A stretch of DNA of 64,000 bases from the NCBI RefSeq assembly GCF_000019225.1, contig NC_010995.1:1310501-1374500 (forward strand). The letters run 5' to 3'. The notes beneath the pieces were generated by a model. That model was given only the letters and a program-made list of their open reading frames with translations. It had not been told where the DNA came from and searched no databases. The translations under genes were made by a program, and so were the position numbers. This document shows positions 18,365 through 26,533 of the stretch, in pieces. This DNA comes from Cellvibrio japonicus Ueda107 (GTDB lineage: Bacteria > Pseudomonadota > Gammaproteobacteria > Pseudomonadales > Cellvibrionaceae). Position 1 is the stretch's first letter. Each line of letters begins with the position of its first letter.

Positions 18365-19507
18365 CTATGAGGCCAGGATGGCCGGTGTTATATCTTCCAG
18401 GCGGGTACAACCGGATAAGGCCATGGCAACCCGGAGTTCCCTGGCAAAAATATCCAGGATTTCCTCGACCCCTTTTTTCTGGCGGGCTGCCAGTGCGTAA
18501 ACCCAGGGGCGGCCGATCATGACCATACGCGCGCCCAATGCCAATGCCCGCACTATGTCCAGGCCTGAGCGTATGCCGGAGTCCAGGATCAGTGATAAGT
18601 CGTTGCCCACCGCATCGGCAATGGCAGGTAGGGCTTTGATGGAAGACAGGGCACCGTCCAGCTGGCGGCCGCCATGGTTGGAGACAATCAGGCCATCACA
18701 GCCGATCGATTTGGCCTGGCGCGCATCCTCCGCATCGAGGATACCCTTGATAACAAAATGTCCGTCCCACTCACTGCGGATACGATCAATATCCGCCCAG
18801 GTGACACGCGGATCAAAGTTGTTACCCAGCCAGGCCCAGAATTCATCAATACCGGCCTGTTCGCCCAGGATAGGGGCAATGTTTCCCAGTGAATGGGGGC
18901 GTCCCATCAAGCCGACATCCCAGGCCCAGCGAGGCCGGCGCAATACCTGTCCGACCCGGGTAAGCTTGCGTTGCCAGAGATGGCCGCTGGATAGACCGGA
19001 GCGCATATCGCGGTAGCGTGTGGCGGGAACGGGCATATCCACGGTGAATAACAGTGTGCTGGTTCCTGCGGCCTTGGCACGATTGAGCATTTCATGCAAG
19101 AAACCGCGGTCGCGGATCATGTACAACTGAAACCAGACCGGGTGGTTAACACCGGCGCGCACTTCATCAATAGAGCAGGCCGATACGGTGGACAGGCAGA
19201 AGGGAACACCCGCTGCTTCTGCCGCCTGTGCGGCCTGTACTTCACCACGGCGCGCATTGAGGCCTGCAATACCGACGGGAGAGAGGCCTAAGGGTAGTTT
19301 GAATTCCTGGCCAAAAAGACGGGTTGTGGTGGTGATATTCGATACATCGCGCAGTACCCGCTGGCGCAGGGCAATGTGTTGCAGATCCCGCTGGTTGTTG
19401 CGCAGCGTAGTTTCGCTGAAGGCGCCGCCGTCAATATATTCAAATAAAAAGTGGGGTAAGCGCTTGCGGGCGAGGGTGCGGTAGTCCTCAATGCTGGCCA
19501 GAATCAT
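18365..19507 (-). CDS. lldD: FMN-dependent L-lactate dehydrogenase, LldD type
   Basis: This membrane-associated flavoenzyme oxidises L-lactate to pyruvate with electrons going to quinone. The 380-residue product follows E. coli LldD closely from the start (MILASIEDYRTLARKRLPHFL, EYIDGGA). It has the FMN-binding core, FTVDMPVPATRYRDMRSG, WAWDVGLMGRPHSLGN, KGILDAEDARQA, and VSNHGGRQLDG with the catalytic His. ATG at 19507 is preferred to an in-frame ATG six codons upstream because it matches the family start. It is divergent from fucP across a shared palindrome. L-lactate is a product of the neighbouring L-fucose pathway, which explains its place. Confidence 0.9.
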   Translation of the reverse strand: MILASIEDYRTLARKRLPHFLFEYIDGGAFSETTLRNNQRDLQHIALRQRVLRDVSNITTTTRLFGQEFKLPLGLSPVGIAGLNARRGEVQAAQAAEAAGVPFCLSTVSACSIDEVRAGVNHPVWFQLYMIRDRGFLHEMLNRAKAAGTSTLLFTVDMPVPATRYRDMRSGLSSGHLWQRKLTRVGQVLRRPRWAWDVGLMGRPHSLGNIAPILGEQAGIDEFWAWLGNNFDPRVTWADIDRIRSEWDGHFVIKGILDAEDARQAKSIGCDGLIVSNHGGRQLDGALSSIKALPAIADAVGNDLSLILDSGIRSGLDIVRALALGARMVMIGRPWVYALAARQKKGVEEILDIFARELRVAMALSGCTRLEDITPAILAS

Positions 19508-19568
19508 AGATGCCTCAAATTGCACGTGATAAAGTGTTATAGTTAAAATTACCTTATGTTATTCTATT

Positions 19569-19596
19569 TCATGCGTAAAATAAATTTTACGCATGA
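19569..19596. promoter_or_regulatory. 28-bp perfect palindrome between lldD and fucP, probable regulator operator
   Basis: The 13-base arm TCATGCGTAAAAT (19569-19581) is mirrored exactly by ATTTTACGCATGA (19584-19596) around AA. There is no T-run or GC stem, so it looks like a DNA operator and not an RNA hairpin. It lies 62 bases from the lldD start and 138 from the fucP start. The IclR-family regulator encoded at 22017 is the obvious candidate ligand, by inference. Confidence 0.7.
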
Positions 19597-19733
19597 GTGG
19601 CGACTAACTGGATTGCGTATAAGTACAACATTGCGTTGGATAAGTGCAAAGAGCTCGCCAGGGAGCTGTTGGTTGTCGCTATAAACCGCTGTTAATAACG
19701 ATAAATGCGGCCAAAAGGCCACGCGGAGTCACT

Positions 19734-21044
19734 ATGACGGATTCGCCCGGGACAGGTAAAAACCTGTTATTGCCCCTGATATTGATCACCAGTCTCTTTT
19801 TTTTATGGGGGCTGGCTAATCACTTGAACGATATTTTGTTAACCCAGTTTAAAAAAGTCTTTTCGCTGACTGACCTGAAAGCGGGATTGGTCCAATCGGC
19901 GTTTTATCTGGGGTATTTTCTGTTGGCCATACCGGCTGCCTTGTGGATGAAGCGTTTTGGTTACCGGGCCGGTGTGGTTTTCGGGTTGTTACTTTACGGC
20001 TTGGGGGCTTTGCTGTTTTATCCCGCTGCCCAGGTACGCGAATACAGTGTGTTTTTGATGGCATTGTTTGTCATTGCATCGGGTTTGGCCTTCCTGGAAA
20101 CCTCGGCCAATCCATTGATCATCGCCATGGGCGATCCGGCAACGGCTGAGCGCCGGTTGAATTTTGCCCAATCCTTTAACCCCCTGGGGGCGATTACCGG
20201 TGTGCTTATCGGGCGCGAGTTTATCCTGTCCGGCAATGAGCCCAGTGCAGAAGAGTTGGCAGCCATGTCGGCGTCGCAACTGGAGCAGTTTTACCAGGCG
20301 GAATCCCATGCAGTGCAGGGGCCTTATATGGTGCTGGCCGCAGTAGTCCTGTGCGGCGCACTCCTGGTGTGGTTGGCGCGTTTCCCCCGCGTGGCGACCC
20401 AGCCGGCGGTGGATGGGGGGGCTGGCAGCTGGTCAGATTATCGCTGGCTACTGGCTAACGGGCGTTTTATGGCGGGCGTGATGGCCCAGTTCTTTTATGT
20501 GGGTGCCCAGGTGTGTATCTGGGCTTTTATGATCCGCTACGGCCAGGAGGCCATGCCCGGTACAGGAGAAAAGACCCTGGCCGTGTATGTCCTCGCTTCC
20601 CTGGTGGTGTTTATGTTGGGGCGTTTTGTGGCCACCGCATTGATGGCGCGAGTGCGTGCGAGCTGGTTGATGGGCGTCTATGCCGCGATCAATATGGGAC
20701 TTTGTGCAATTGCACTGCTCTGGCCCAGCCATAGTGGATTGCTTGCCCTGGTGGCCAGCTGCTTCTTTATGTCGTTAATGTTTCCCACGATTTTTGCCCT
20801 GAGTGTCAAGGGTTTGGGCGAGCGCACCAAAGCGGGTTCCTCCTTGCTCATCATGGCTATTGTTGGCGGTGCGGTGTTGAGTGCCCTGATGGGCTGGGTG
20901 TCGGATTTGACCAGTATCCACACCGCCCTGGTGGTTCCCCTGGCCTGTTTTGCGGTAGTGGCGGCCTATGCGCGTTCGGCGGATCGCCACCTGGTGGCGC
21001 AGCAACCTGTAATACAGCGTCGGTCCATGGAGACCAGCCTGTGA
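19734..21044 (+). CDS. fucP: L-fucose:proton symporter, FucP family (MFS)
   Basis: This 12-helix inner-membrane symporter is probably for L-fucose. The 436-residue product is close to E. coli FucP: SLFFLWGLANHLNDILLTQFK keeps the Asp (Asp33 here, Asp46 in E. coli), and AFLETSANP keeps the Glu (Glu122 here, Glu135 in E. coli), both needed for proton-coupled fucose transport. ATG 19734 has GGAG 7 bases upstream; a longer frame from 19644 is not supported. Its stop overlaps the next gene (GTGA), and the surrounding genes give a full fucose pathway. Confidence 0.88.
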   Translation: MTDSPGTGKNLLLPLILITSLFFLWGLANHLNDILLTQFKKVFSLTDLKAGLVQSAFYLGYFLLAIPAALWMKRFGYRAGVVFGLLLYGLGALLFYPAAQVREYSVFLMALFVIASGLAFLETSANPLIIAMGDPATAERRLNFAQSFNPLGAITGVLIGREFILSGNEPSAEELAAMSASQLEQFYQAESHAVQGPYMVLAAVVLCGALLVWLARFPRVATQPAVDGGAGSWSDYRWLLANGRFMAGVMAQFFYVGAQVCIWAFMIRYGQEAMPGTGEKTLAVYVLASLVVFMLGRFVATALMARVRASWLMGVYAAINMGLCAIALLWPSHSGLLALVASCFFMSLMFPTIFALSVKGLGERTKAGSSLLIMAIVGGAVLSALMGWVSDLTSIHTALVVPLACFAVVAAYARSADRHLVAQQPVIQRRSMETSL

Positions 21045-21919
21045 TCGATGGGCACGTGCATCTGTGGCAACTGGGGCAGCATGGTTGTACCTGGCCTACG
21101 CCAGCAGAGGCACCGATTTACCGCAGCTATGGCCTGGACGATTTGGCTCCATTGGCGCAGGCGGCCGGTATCGAAGGGGTGGTATTGGTACAGTCCCAGC
21201 AACAGGATGCGGATACCGATTACCTGCTGTCAGTGGCAGCTCATCCGCTGGTTAAGGCGGTGGTCGGTTGGGTGGATCTGCTTGATCGCGCCGCGCCGCA
21301 GCGTATCCGGGCGCTGGCGAGTGATCCCAAGCTGCGCAGTATCCGGCCCATGTTGCAGTGCCTGCCCGATGATGACTGGATCTGCCAGGCGGAGCTGGCC
21401 CCTGCTATTGCGGCACTGGAGGATAAGGGCCTGGTGTTTGATGCCTTGGTATTTCCGCGCCATTTACCGTACCTGGCCCGTTTTGCGCGCCGCTATCCCG
21501 GTTTGCCTGTGGTGATAGACCATGCTGCCAAGCCTCCGCTGGCGACAGGCAATAAACAGGGGTTTAACGCCTGGTGTGCAGCTATGGCACCGCTGGCCGA
21601 TATGGCCCAGGTCTATTGCAAACTCTCCGGTTTACTGACGGAGGCGGCCGCTGACCAGGGAGAAGAAGCCCTGTATCCCTATGTGGATTGGCTATTGGCC
21701 AACATTGGCGCAGAGCGCCTGTTGTGGGGCAGTGACTGGCCTGTGGTGGAGTTGGCTCCCGCAAAACACCTGGCCGGTTATAGGGCCTGGCAGCAATTGA
21801 CCCTGGCGTTGCTGGCATCCTGTAGTCCGGTCGAGCGCCAGGCCATTATGGGGGGAACCGCTCGCCAGTTTTATCAGTTTTCAGAAAGTGGCGCCTTTGC
21901 GGGCAGGGCTGCCACCTAA
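21041..21919 (+). CDS. Amidohydrolase-family lactonase, probable L-fuconolactonase
   Basis: A 292-residue metal-dependent hydrolase of the Amidohydrolase_2/COG3618 type. It starts MIDGHVHLWQ (the HxH metal ligands), has VIDHAAKPPL and KLSGL in the core, and LLWGSDWPV with the late Asp. Relatives hydrolyse L-fucono-1,5-lactone to L-fuconate, which fits between the dehydrogenase and dehydratase encoded nearby. The GTG start at 21041 overlaps the fucP stop by 4 bases. The substrate is inferred from context; L-rhamnono- or galactono-lactone cannot be excluded. Confidence 0.82.
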   Translation: MIDGHVHLWQLGQHGCTWPTPAEAPIYRSYGLDDLAPLAQAAGIEGVVLVQSQQQDADTDYLLSVAAHPLVKAVVGWVDLLDRAAPQRIRALASDPKLRSIRPMLQCLPDDDWICQAELAPAIAALEDKGLVFDALVFPRHLPYLARFARRYPGLPVVIDHAAKPPLATGNKQGFNAWCAAMAPLADMAQVYCKLSGLLTEAAADQGEEALYPYVDWLLANIGAERLLWGSDWPVVELAPAKHLAGYRAWQQLTLALLASCSPVERQAIMGGTARQFYQFSESGAFAGRAAT

Positions 21920-22016
21920 AATAATGATGCCCGATCGGCAACCTGGATACCTCTGGCAACCAGGACGTTACAGCAACAACAGCGGGGCCATAAGCCCGTA
22001 ATAACGAGAACAAACT

Positions 22017-22841
22017 ATGACATCCCTACATACCCATACCCTTGATGACAACGGACAGGAAACACAGGACGAGGCCCATGAAGCCGAGCGTAAATATCGC
22101 GCACCGGCATTGGAAAAAGGCCTGGATATTCTGGAATTGCTGGCGCGCAGTGAGTCGCCCATGACGACTTCGCAGATGGCAGCTACCTTGGGGCGTTCGG
22201 TCAGTGAGCTGTTCCGCATGGTGTTGGCGCTGGAGTATCGCGGCTATATTTCCCAGGTACCCGATGGGCGCGATGGCTACATCCTGACCAATAAGCTCTT
22301 CACCCTGGGTATTTCCCAGGGATCGGCCAAAACCCTGTTGGAAGCTGCCTTGCCAGTGATGAAGGAAATCAGCCGTGAACTGGGCCAATCCTGCCATTTG
22401 GTGGTGCCTTCCGGTGACCAGATTGTGGTGGTAGCGCGCCTGGAAAGCCCTATGGACCTGGGATTCTCGGTGCGTGTCGGGTATCGCCGCCGCTTGATTG
22501 ATACCAACTCAGGCGCCCTGCTATACGGTTATGCACAACCCGATGTGCAAGCGGTGTGGTTGCCACAGCTATCGGCCAGTGTGGATTTGGAGCGTATTGA
22601 TCGCTTTTTGTTGAAGTCACGCAAAGCCGCGGAACAAGGTTTTATCCAATTGCCCAGTGATTTTGTGGATGGCGTGACGGATTTTTGTGTCCCTATTCGC
22701 GGTAGGCAGGGGGCGCTGGCGGTATTGGTCGTACCCTATATTTCTATCAAATCCATGCCCATGGAGCCCAATCGGGTGCGCGAGCGCTTGCTGGCCGCGG
22801 CGCAGCGTATTGCCGATGCCCTGGTTGACGAGGGGCGCTGA
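22017..22841 (+). CDS. IclR-family transcriptional regulator, probable regulator of the fucose genes
   Basis: 274 residues. After a 28-residue polar N-terminal tail comes the winged helix-turn-helix (ALEKGLDILELLARSESPMTTSQMA, then LGRSVSELFRMVLALEYRGYI), then the IclR effector domain with the SCHLVVPSGDQIVVVARLE and GYRRRLIDTNSGALLYGY segments. It stands within the fucose cluster, 97 bases after the lactonase, and is followed by a strong terminator. It most likely senses fucose or a pathway intermediate and binds the palindrome at 19569; this is inference. Confidence 0.85.
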   Translation: MTSLHTHTLDDNGQETQDEAHEAERKYRAPALEKGLDILELLARSESPMTTSQMAATLGRSVSELFRMVLALEYRGYISQVPDGRDGYILTNKLFTLGISQGSAKTLLEAALPVMKEISRELGQSCHLVVPSGDQIVVVARLESPMDLGFSVRVGYRRRLIDTNSGALLYGYAQPDVQAVWLPQLSASVDLERIDRFLLKSRKAAEQGFIQLPSDFVDGVTDFCVPIRGRQGALAVLVVPYISIKSMPMEPNRVRERLLAAAQRIADALVDEGR

Positions 22842-22867
22842 TGCGAGCTTGTCGTTAATCTTTGCCT

Positions 22868-22902
22868 GATAAAGCCGACTTGATGTCGGCTTTATCGTTT
22901 TT
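22868..22902 (+). terminator. Rho-independent terminator after the IclR gene
   Basis: GATAAAGCCGAC (22868-22879) pairs perfectly with GTCGGCTTTATC (22885-22896) around TTGAT, followed by GTTTTT. It divides the cluster into a fucP-lactonase-regulator unit and a second unit starting at 23031. Confidence 0.92.
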
Positions 22903-22927
22903 GGTGCAAACACTTTGACGAGGTTAT

Positions 22928-22996
22928 AAATTTCACGCATCTTTACCGAAAAAGTCTTTTTAACTATATGTCTCTCGGGTAAAATTATTTTCACAG
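22928..22996. promoter_or_regulatory. Degenerate copies of the fucose-cluster operator
   Basis: AAATTTCACGCAT (22928-22940) differs by one base from the right half of the 19569 palindrome. A second degenerate copy, GGGTAAAATTATTTTCACAG (22977-22996), matches the palindrome core at 14 of 20 positions. Both lie just before the aldo/keto reductase gene, as expected for co-regulation. Each is weak on its own. Confidence 0.4.
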
Positions 22997-23030
22997 ACGA
23001 TGCCATTTTTAATTATAAAAAGAGGCGGTA

Positions 23031-24149
23031 TTGGCTTTGCGCTCTCAAGCTAACGTATTTACAACATCATCACCTCCGGCGACAGAACCCCATCGTTTTG
23101 GTACCAGTGAGGTTGTCCTATCGCCCCTGGGTTTTGGGGCGGCGCCTATTGGCAATCTTTACCAGTCCATGGGGGATGAACAGGCGGCGGCGACAGTCGA
23201 GGCAGCCTTGCTGGCGGGGATTCGCTACTACGATAGCGCGCCGCATTACGGTTTTGGCCTGAGCGAAACCCGTCTGGGGCAGGTACTCAACGCCAGTGGT
23301 TTGCGCAGTCGCCTGGTGATTTCCACCAAGGTCGGGCGTTTGTTGGTCCCCACCAGCTCCACGGCGCGGGAGCGCCATGGTTTTGTGGATGCTCCCGCAC
23401 TGGAGCCGGTGTTTGATTACTCCTATGACGCCGTCATGCGCTCCTTTGAGCAAAGCCTTAAACGTTTGCAGACCGATTATGTGGATATTGTCTTTGCCCA
23501 CGACTTGGGGGTGTTAACCCACGGCGATCAGCACTCCCACCATTTCCGGGCGTTTATCGAGGGCGGCTATCGCGCACTCTGTGAATTAAAGGCGGCCGGC
23601 CTGGTGAAAGCGATTGGCCTGGGGGCCAATGAATGGCAAGTGTGCGTCCAGGCCCTCGCCGCCGCCGAGTTTGATGGCTTCCTGTTGGCGGGGCGCTACA
23701 CCCTGTTGGAGCAGGAGGCGGTGGATAGCTTTTTACCCTTGTGTGCCGAGCGCGGTGCATCGGTCATTGTGGGTGGCCCCTTTAATTCCGGGATTCTTGC
23801 CACCGGTGCGCGCGGCACCGGCGAGGTGTATTACAACTATCGGCCCGCACCTGCCGCCGTTATAAAACAAGTCAATGCACTGGAAGAGGTGTGCGATGCT
23901 TTCTCCGTCCCCCTGCCGGCTGCCGCCTTGCAATTTCCAGCGGCGCATCCCCGTGTGTGCTGCCTCCTGGCCGGTTTTGCTACACCCCGGCAGGTACAGC
24001 AGGCTAACCATTGGTTACACCAGGCAATTGCCCCTGACTTTTGGCGCACCCTGCGCCAGCGCAACCTGGTATCCGCTGCTGCCCCCTTACCCGGTTTCCC
24101 GCCGGTCGCTTTCCAGGCGGACAAAGGGCTTGCAGGTGAGCCTCAATGA
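23031..24149 (+). CDS. Aldo/keto reductase, probable L-fucose 1-dehydrogenase
   Basis: It probably oxidises L-fucose (or D-arabinose/L-galactose) to the lactone with NAD(P). The 372-residue TIM-barrel protein shows the AKR tetrad Asp68 and Tyr73 (YYDSAPHYGFGLSE), Lys100 (ISTKVGRLL) and His157 (VFAHDLG). The GFGAAPIGNLY start is typical of the D-threo-aldose/L-fucose dehydrogenase subgroup. The start is TTG 23031, with AGAGGCGG directly upstream. Its stop overlaps the next gene (ATGA), tying it to the dehydratase genes. The substrate is inferred from pathway context. Confidence 0.82.
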   Translation: MALRSQANVFTTSSPPATEPHRFGTSEVVLSPLGFGAAPIGNLYQSMGDEQAAATVEAALLAGIRYYDSAPHYGFGLSETRLGQVLNASGLRSRLVISTKVGRLLVPTSSTARERHGFVDAPALEPVFDYSYDAVMRSFEQSLKRLQTDYVDIVFAHDLGVLTHGDQHSHHFRAFIEGGYRALCELKAAGLVKAIGLGANEWQVCVQALAAAEFDGFLLAGRYTLLEQEAVDSFLPLCAERGASVIVGGPFNSGILATGARGTGEVYYNYRPAPAAVIKQVNALEEVCDAFSVPLPAAALQFPAAHPRVCCLLAGFATPRQVQQANHWLHQAIAPDFWRTLRQRNLVSAAAPLPGFPPVAFQADKGLAGEPQ

Positions 24150-24493
24150 GTGAACCCCATGCTATGAATAAACCTGTCCATGCCGCTGTGGCGTCGCTGA
24201 TTTTGCTGCACCCGACTGACAACGTCCTGATCTGCGTATCGCCAATTCACGCGGGTGACGCCATCGTGATTGATGGCACAACACTGGTGGCTCCCATGGC
24301 GATCAGTGTGGGCCATAAGGTCGCGCGCTTATCCATGAGCCCGGGTGACAAGGTATTGCGTTATGGCGCCCCTATCGGCTCTATCACTGAGCCGGTCAAT
24401 CAGGGTGAACATGTGCATATGCACAATATGAAAAGCGATTACATCCCGAGCCATACCCGTAGTCGCCAGAGCCAATATCGGAGTGAATCATGA
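24146..24493 (+). CDS. UxaA-type dehydratase, small SAF-domain subunit
   Basis: A 115-residue protein with the SAF fold seen at the N-terminus of altronate/galactarate dehydratases (VLICVSPIHAGDAIVIDG, then ISVGHKVARLSMSPGDKVLRYGAPIG, then GEHVHMHNMKSD). It is a separate polypeptide here, encoded with 4-base overlaps on both sides, so it should assemble one-to-one with the large subunit encoded next. An alternative ATG at 24164 would drop six residues. In this cluster it should act on L-fuconate; that is inference. Confidence 0.82.
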   Translation: MSEPHAMNKPVHAAVASLILLHPTDNVLICVSPIHAGDAIVIDGTTLVAPMAISVGHKVARLSMSPGDKVLRYGAPIGSITEPVNQGEHVHMHNMKSDYIPSHTRSRQSQYRSES

Positions 24494-25707
24494 AGCCTGC
24501 CGTGCATTTTTCCGCCTGGTTGCGCGCTGATGGGCGCAAGGGTATTCGCAATGTGATTGTGGTTGCCTATCTGGTGGAGTGCGCGCATCACGTTGCGCGT
24601 CGCATTGTCACACTCGCCAATGATATGGATGTCCACTTGATCGGATTCCCCGGTTGTTATCCCAACCAATATGCCTACGACATGATGCGCGCTGTGTGTA
24701 CGCATCCCAATGTGGGCGGTGCCCTTCTGGTTTCGCTGGGCTGTGAAAGCATGAACCGCGAAAAATTGATCGCTGATGTGGTGGCCAGCGGTCGGCCTGC
24801 CGAACTGTTGGTAATCCAGGAAACGGGCGGCACCAGGGCAACGATTGATGCAGGTGTTGCTGCCATAGCGCGTTTGCAGGCGCAAGTGGCGCAGGTAACG
24901 CGTGTGCCCATGTGCTTGCAGGAATTGATTGTGGGCACCATTTGCGGCGGTTCTGATGGTACCAGCGGTATAACCGCGAACCCGGCTGTGGGGCGTTGTT
25001 TTGATGCGCTGGTAGCAGCTGATGCCACCTGTATTTTTGAAGAGACAGGCGAGTTGATCGGCTGTGAAACGATTATGGCGGATCGCGCGATTACGCCGGA
25101 ATTAGGTGCGGAGATCGAAGCCTGTGTGGCCAAGGCCGAACACTATTACCGCATCATGGGTTTTGGCAGTTTTGCACCGGGAAATGCCGACGGTGGTTTA
25201 ACCACGCTGGAAGAAAAATCCATGGGCGCCTACTCAAAATCCGGTTCGTCGCCGATCAGCGGTTTGATTAAACCGGGTGATATTCCGCCGGCAGGTGGTT
25301 TGTATCTATTGGATGTTGTGCCCGATGGCGAGCCGCGTTTTGGCTTCCCCAATATTTCCGATAACGCTGAAATTGTGGAGCTGATTGCCTGCGGTTCCCA
25401 TGTGATTTTATTTACCACCGGACGCGGCTCCGTCGTGGGCTCGGCTATTTCTCCAGTGATAAAAATTTGCGCGAATCCCGAGACCTATCGCCGCCTGGCG
25501 GGCGACATGGATGTGAATGCCGGGCGCATATTGGAGGGAGAGGCGAGCCTGGATGAGGTCGGCGAGGAAATTTTACAGCAAGTGATTGCGGTGGCGTCCG
25601 GCCAGCGCAGCCTTTCAGAGGAATTAGGGCACCAGGAGTTTATTTTAACCTACAAGGCGTTTGAACCTATTGGGCCCAGTTGCCTGCCGGTAAGGCAAAT
25701 TGCTTGA
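24490..25707 (+). CDS. UxaA-type dehydratase, large subunit, probable L-fuconate dehydratase
   Basis: A 405-residue protein matching the C-terminal UxaA domain of altronate/galactarate dehydratases (GRKGIRNVIVVAYLVECAHH, GFPGCYPN, LVSLGCESMN, QETGGTRATI, TICGGSDGTSGITANPAVG, FTTGRGSVVGSAISPVIKI). These are iron- or manganese-dependent sugar-acid dehydratases. The flanking genes process fuconate, and no enolase-superfamily fuconate dehydratase is present, so this pair probably supplies that step, forming 2-keto-3-deoxy-L-fuconate. Hexuronate use is less likely because no uxaB/uxaC/kdgK relatives are nearby. Confidence 0.82.
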   Translation: MKPAVHFSAWLRADGRKGIRNVIVVAYLVECAHHVARRIVTLANDMDVHLIGFPGCYPNQYAYDMMRAVCTHPNVGGALLVSLGCESMNREKLIADVVASGRPAELLVIQETGGTRATIDAGVAAIARLQAQVAQVTRVPMCLQELIVGTICGGSDGTSGITANPAVGRCFDALVAADATCIFEETGELIGCETIMADRAITPELGAEIEACVAKAEHYYRIMGFGSFAPGNADGGLTTLEEKSMGAYSKSGSSPISGLIKPGDIPPAGGLYLLDVVPDGEPRFGFPNISDNAEIVELIACGSHVILFTTGRGSVVGSAISPVIKICANPETYRRLAGDMDVNAGRILEGEASLDEVGEEILQQVIAVASGQRSLSEELGHQEFILTYKAFEPIGPSCLPVRQIA

Positions 25708-25729
25708 GGCGGATGAGGGCCTTGTTCCC

Positions 25730-25753
25730 GCGCCAGCTGGCGCTCTCTTTTTT
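25730..25753 (+). terminator. Weak hairpin with T-run inside the fucose operon
   Basis: The palindrome GCGCCAGCTGGCGC (25730-25743) is followed by TCTCTTTTTT. With little loop it is a poor terminator, but it could reduce readthrough from the dehydratase genes to the SDR gene 28 bases further on. Confidence 0.35.
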
Positions 25754-25780
25754 GGTTTTGGACAGGAAAAAGAATAATTT

Positions 25781-26509
25781 ATGAAACGACTCAACGGTAA
25801 AGTGGCATTAGTGACCGCGGCGGCCCAAGGCATAGGTCGCGCTACAGTGGAATTATTTGCTGCTGAGGGGGCACAGGTGATCGCCACGGATATTAACCGG
25901 GAAGGATTGGCGACATTGGAAAATTGCACAACAAGATATCTTGATGTACTCAACAGTAAAGATGTGCAAGACCTGGCGCAGCAACTGGGCGGTATCGATA
26001 TTTTATTTAACTGCGCTGGCTATGTGCACAATGGCACTATTCTGGATTGCGATGAAAAAGAGTGGAATTTTTCCTTCGATTTGAACGTCAGTTCCATGTA
26101 CCGCACCATCCACAGTTTCCTGCCCGGCATGATAGCGCGCGGTGGGGGATCGATTATCAATATGTCATCCGTCGCAAGCTCCATTAAAGGAGCGCCCAAT
26201 CGCTTTGCCTATGGCATGACGAAAGCGGCAGTGATTGGTTTGACCAAAGCGGTTGCCGCTGATTTTGTCACTCAGGGCGTGCGCTGTAATGCGATTTGCC
26301 CCGGTACGGTACAGACGCCGTCACTGGAGGCGCGTATGCAGGCAACCGGCGATTATGAATCCGCCTATAAAAATTTTGTGGCGCGCCAGCCTATGGGGCG
26401 CCTGGGCAGTGCACGGGAGATGGCGGAATTGGCGTTGTATTTGGCCAGTGATGCCGCTGCGTTTACCACCGGGGCGATTCATGTTATCGACGGTGGCTGG
26501 AGCAATTAG
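25781..26509 (+). CDS. SDR oxidoreductase, probable 2-keto-3-deoxy-L-fuconate dehydrogenase
   Basis: A 242-residue classical short-chain dehydrogenase: cofactor loop TAAAQGIG at residues 12-19, NCAG at 77-80, INMSSVASS with the catalytic Ser, and Tyr144/Lys148 in YGMTK. Asp37 in ATDINR after the second strand suggests NAD preference. It resembles BDH2-like enzymes, and relatives in fucose clusters oxidise 2-keto-3-deoxy-L-fuconate to the 2,4-diketo acid. The next gene, 24 bases on, encodes the hydrolase that would use that product. The substrate is an inference. Confidence 0.85.
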   Translation: MKRLNGKVALVTAAAQGIGRATVELFAAEGAQVIATDINREGLATLENCTTRYLDVLNSKDVQDLAQQLGGIDILFNCAGYVHNGTILDCDEKEWNFSFDLNVSSMYRTIHSFLPGMIARGGGSIINMSSVASSIKGAPNRFAYGMTKAAVIGLTKAVAADFVTQGVRCNAICPGTVQTPSLEARMQATGDYESAYKNFVARQPMGRLGSAREMAELALYLASDAAAFTTGAIHVIDGGWSN

Positions 26510-26533
26510 GTAACAATATCCAAGAGACAAATT

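Noticed and set aside
24490..25707. Hexuronate (altronate) dehydratase as the true role
   Set aside because: No hexuronate isomerase, reductase or KDG kinase gene is nearby, whereas the flanking genes form a fucose pathway; kept only as an alternative.
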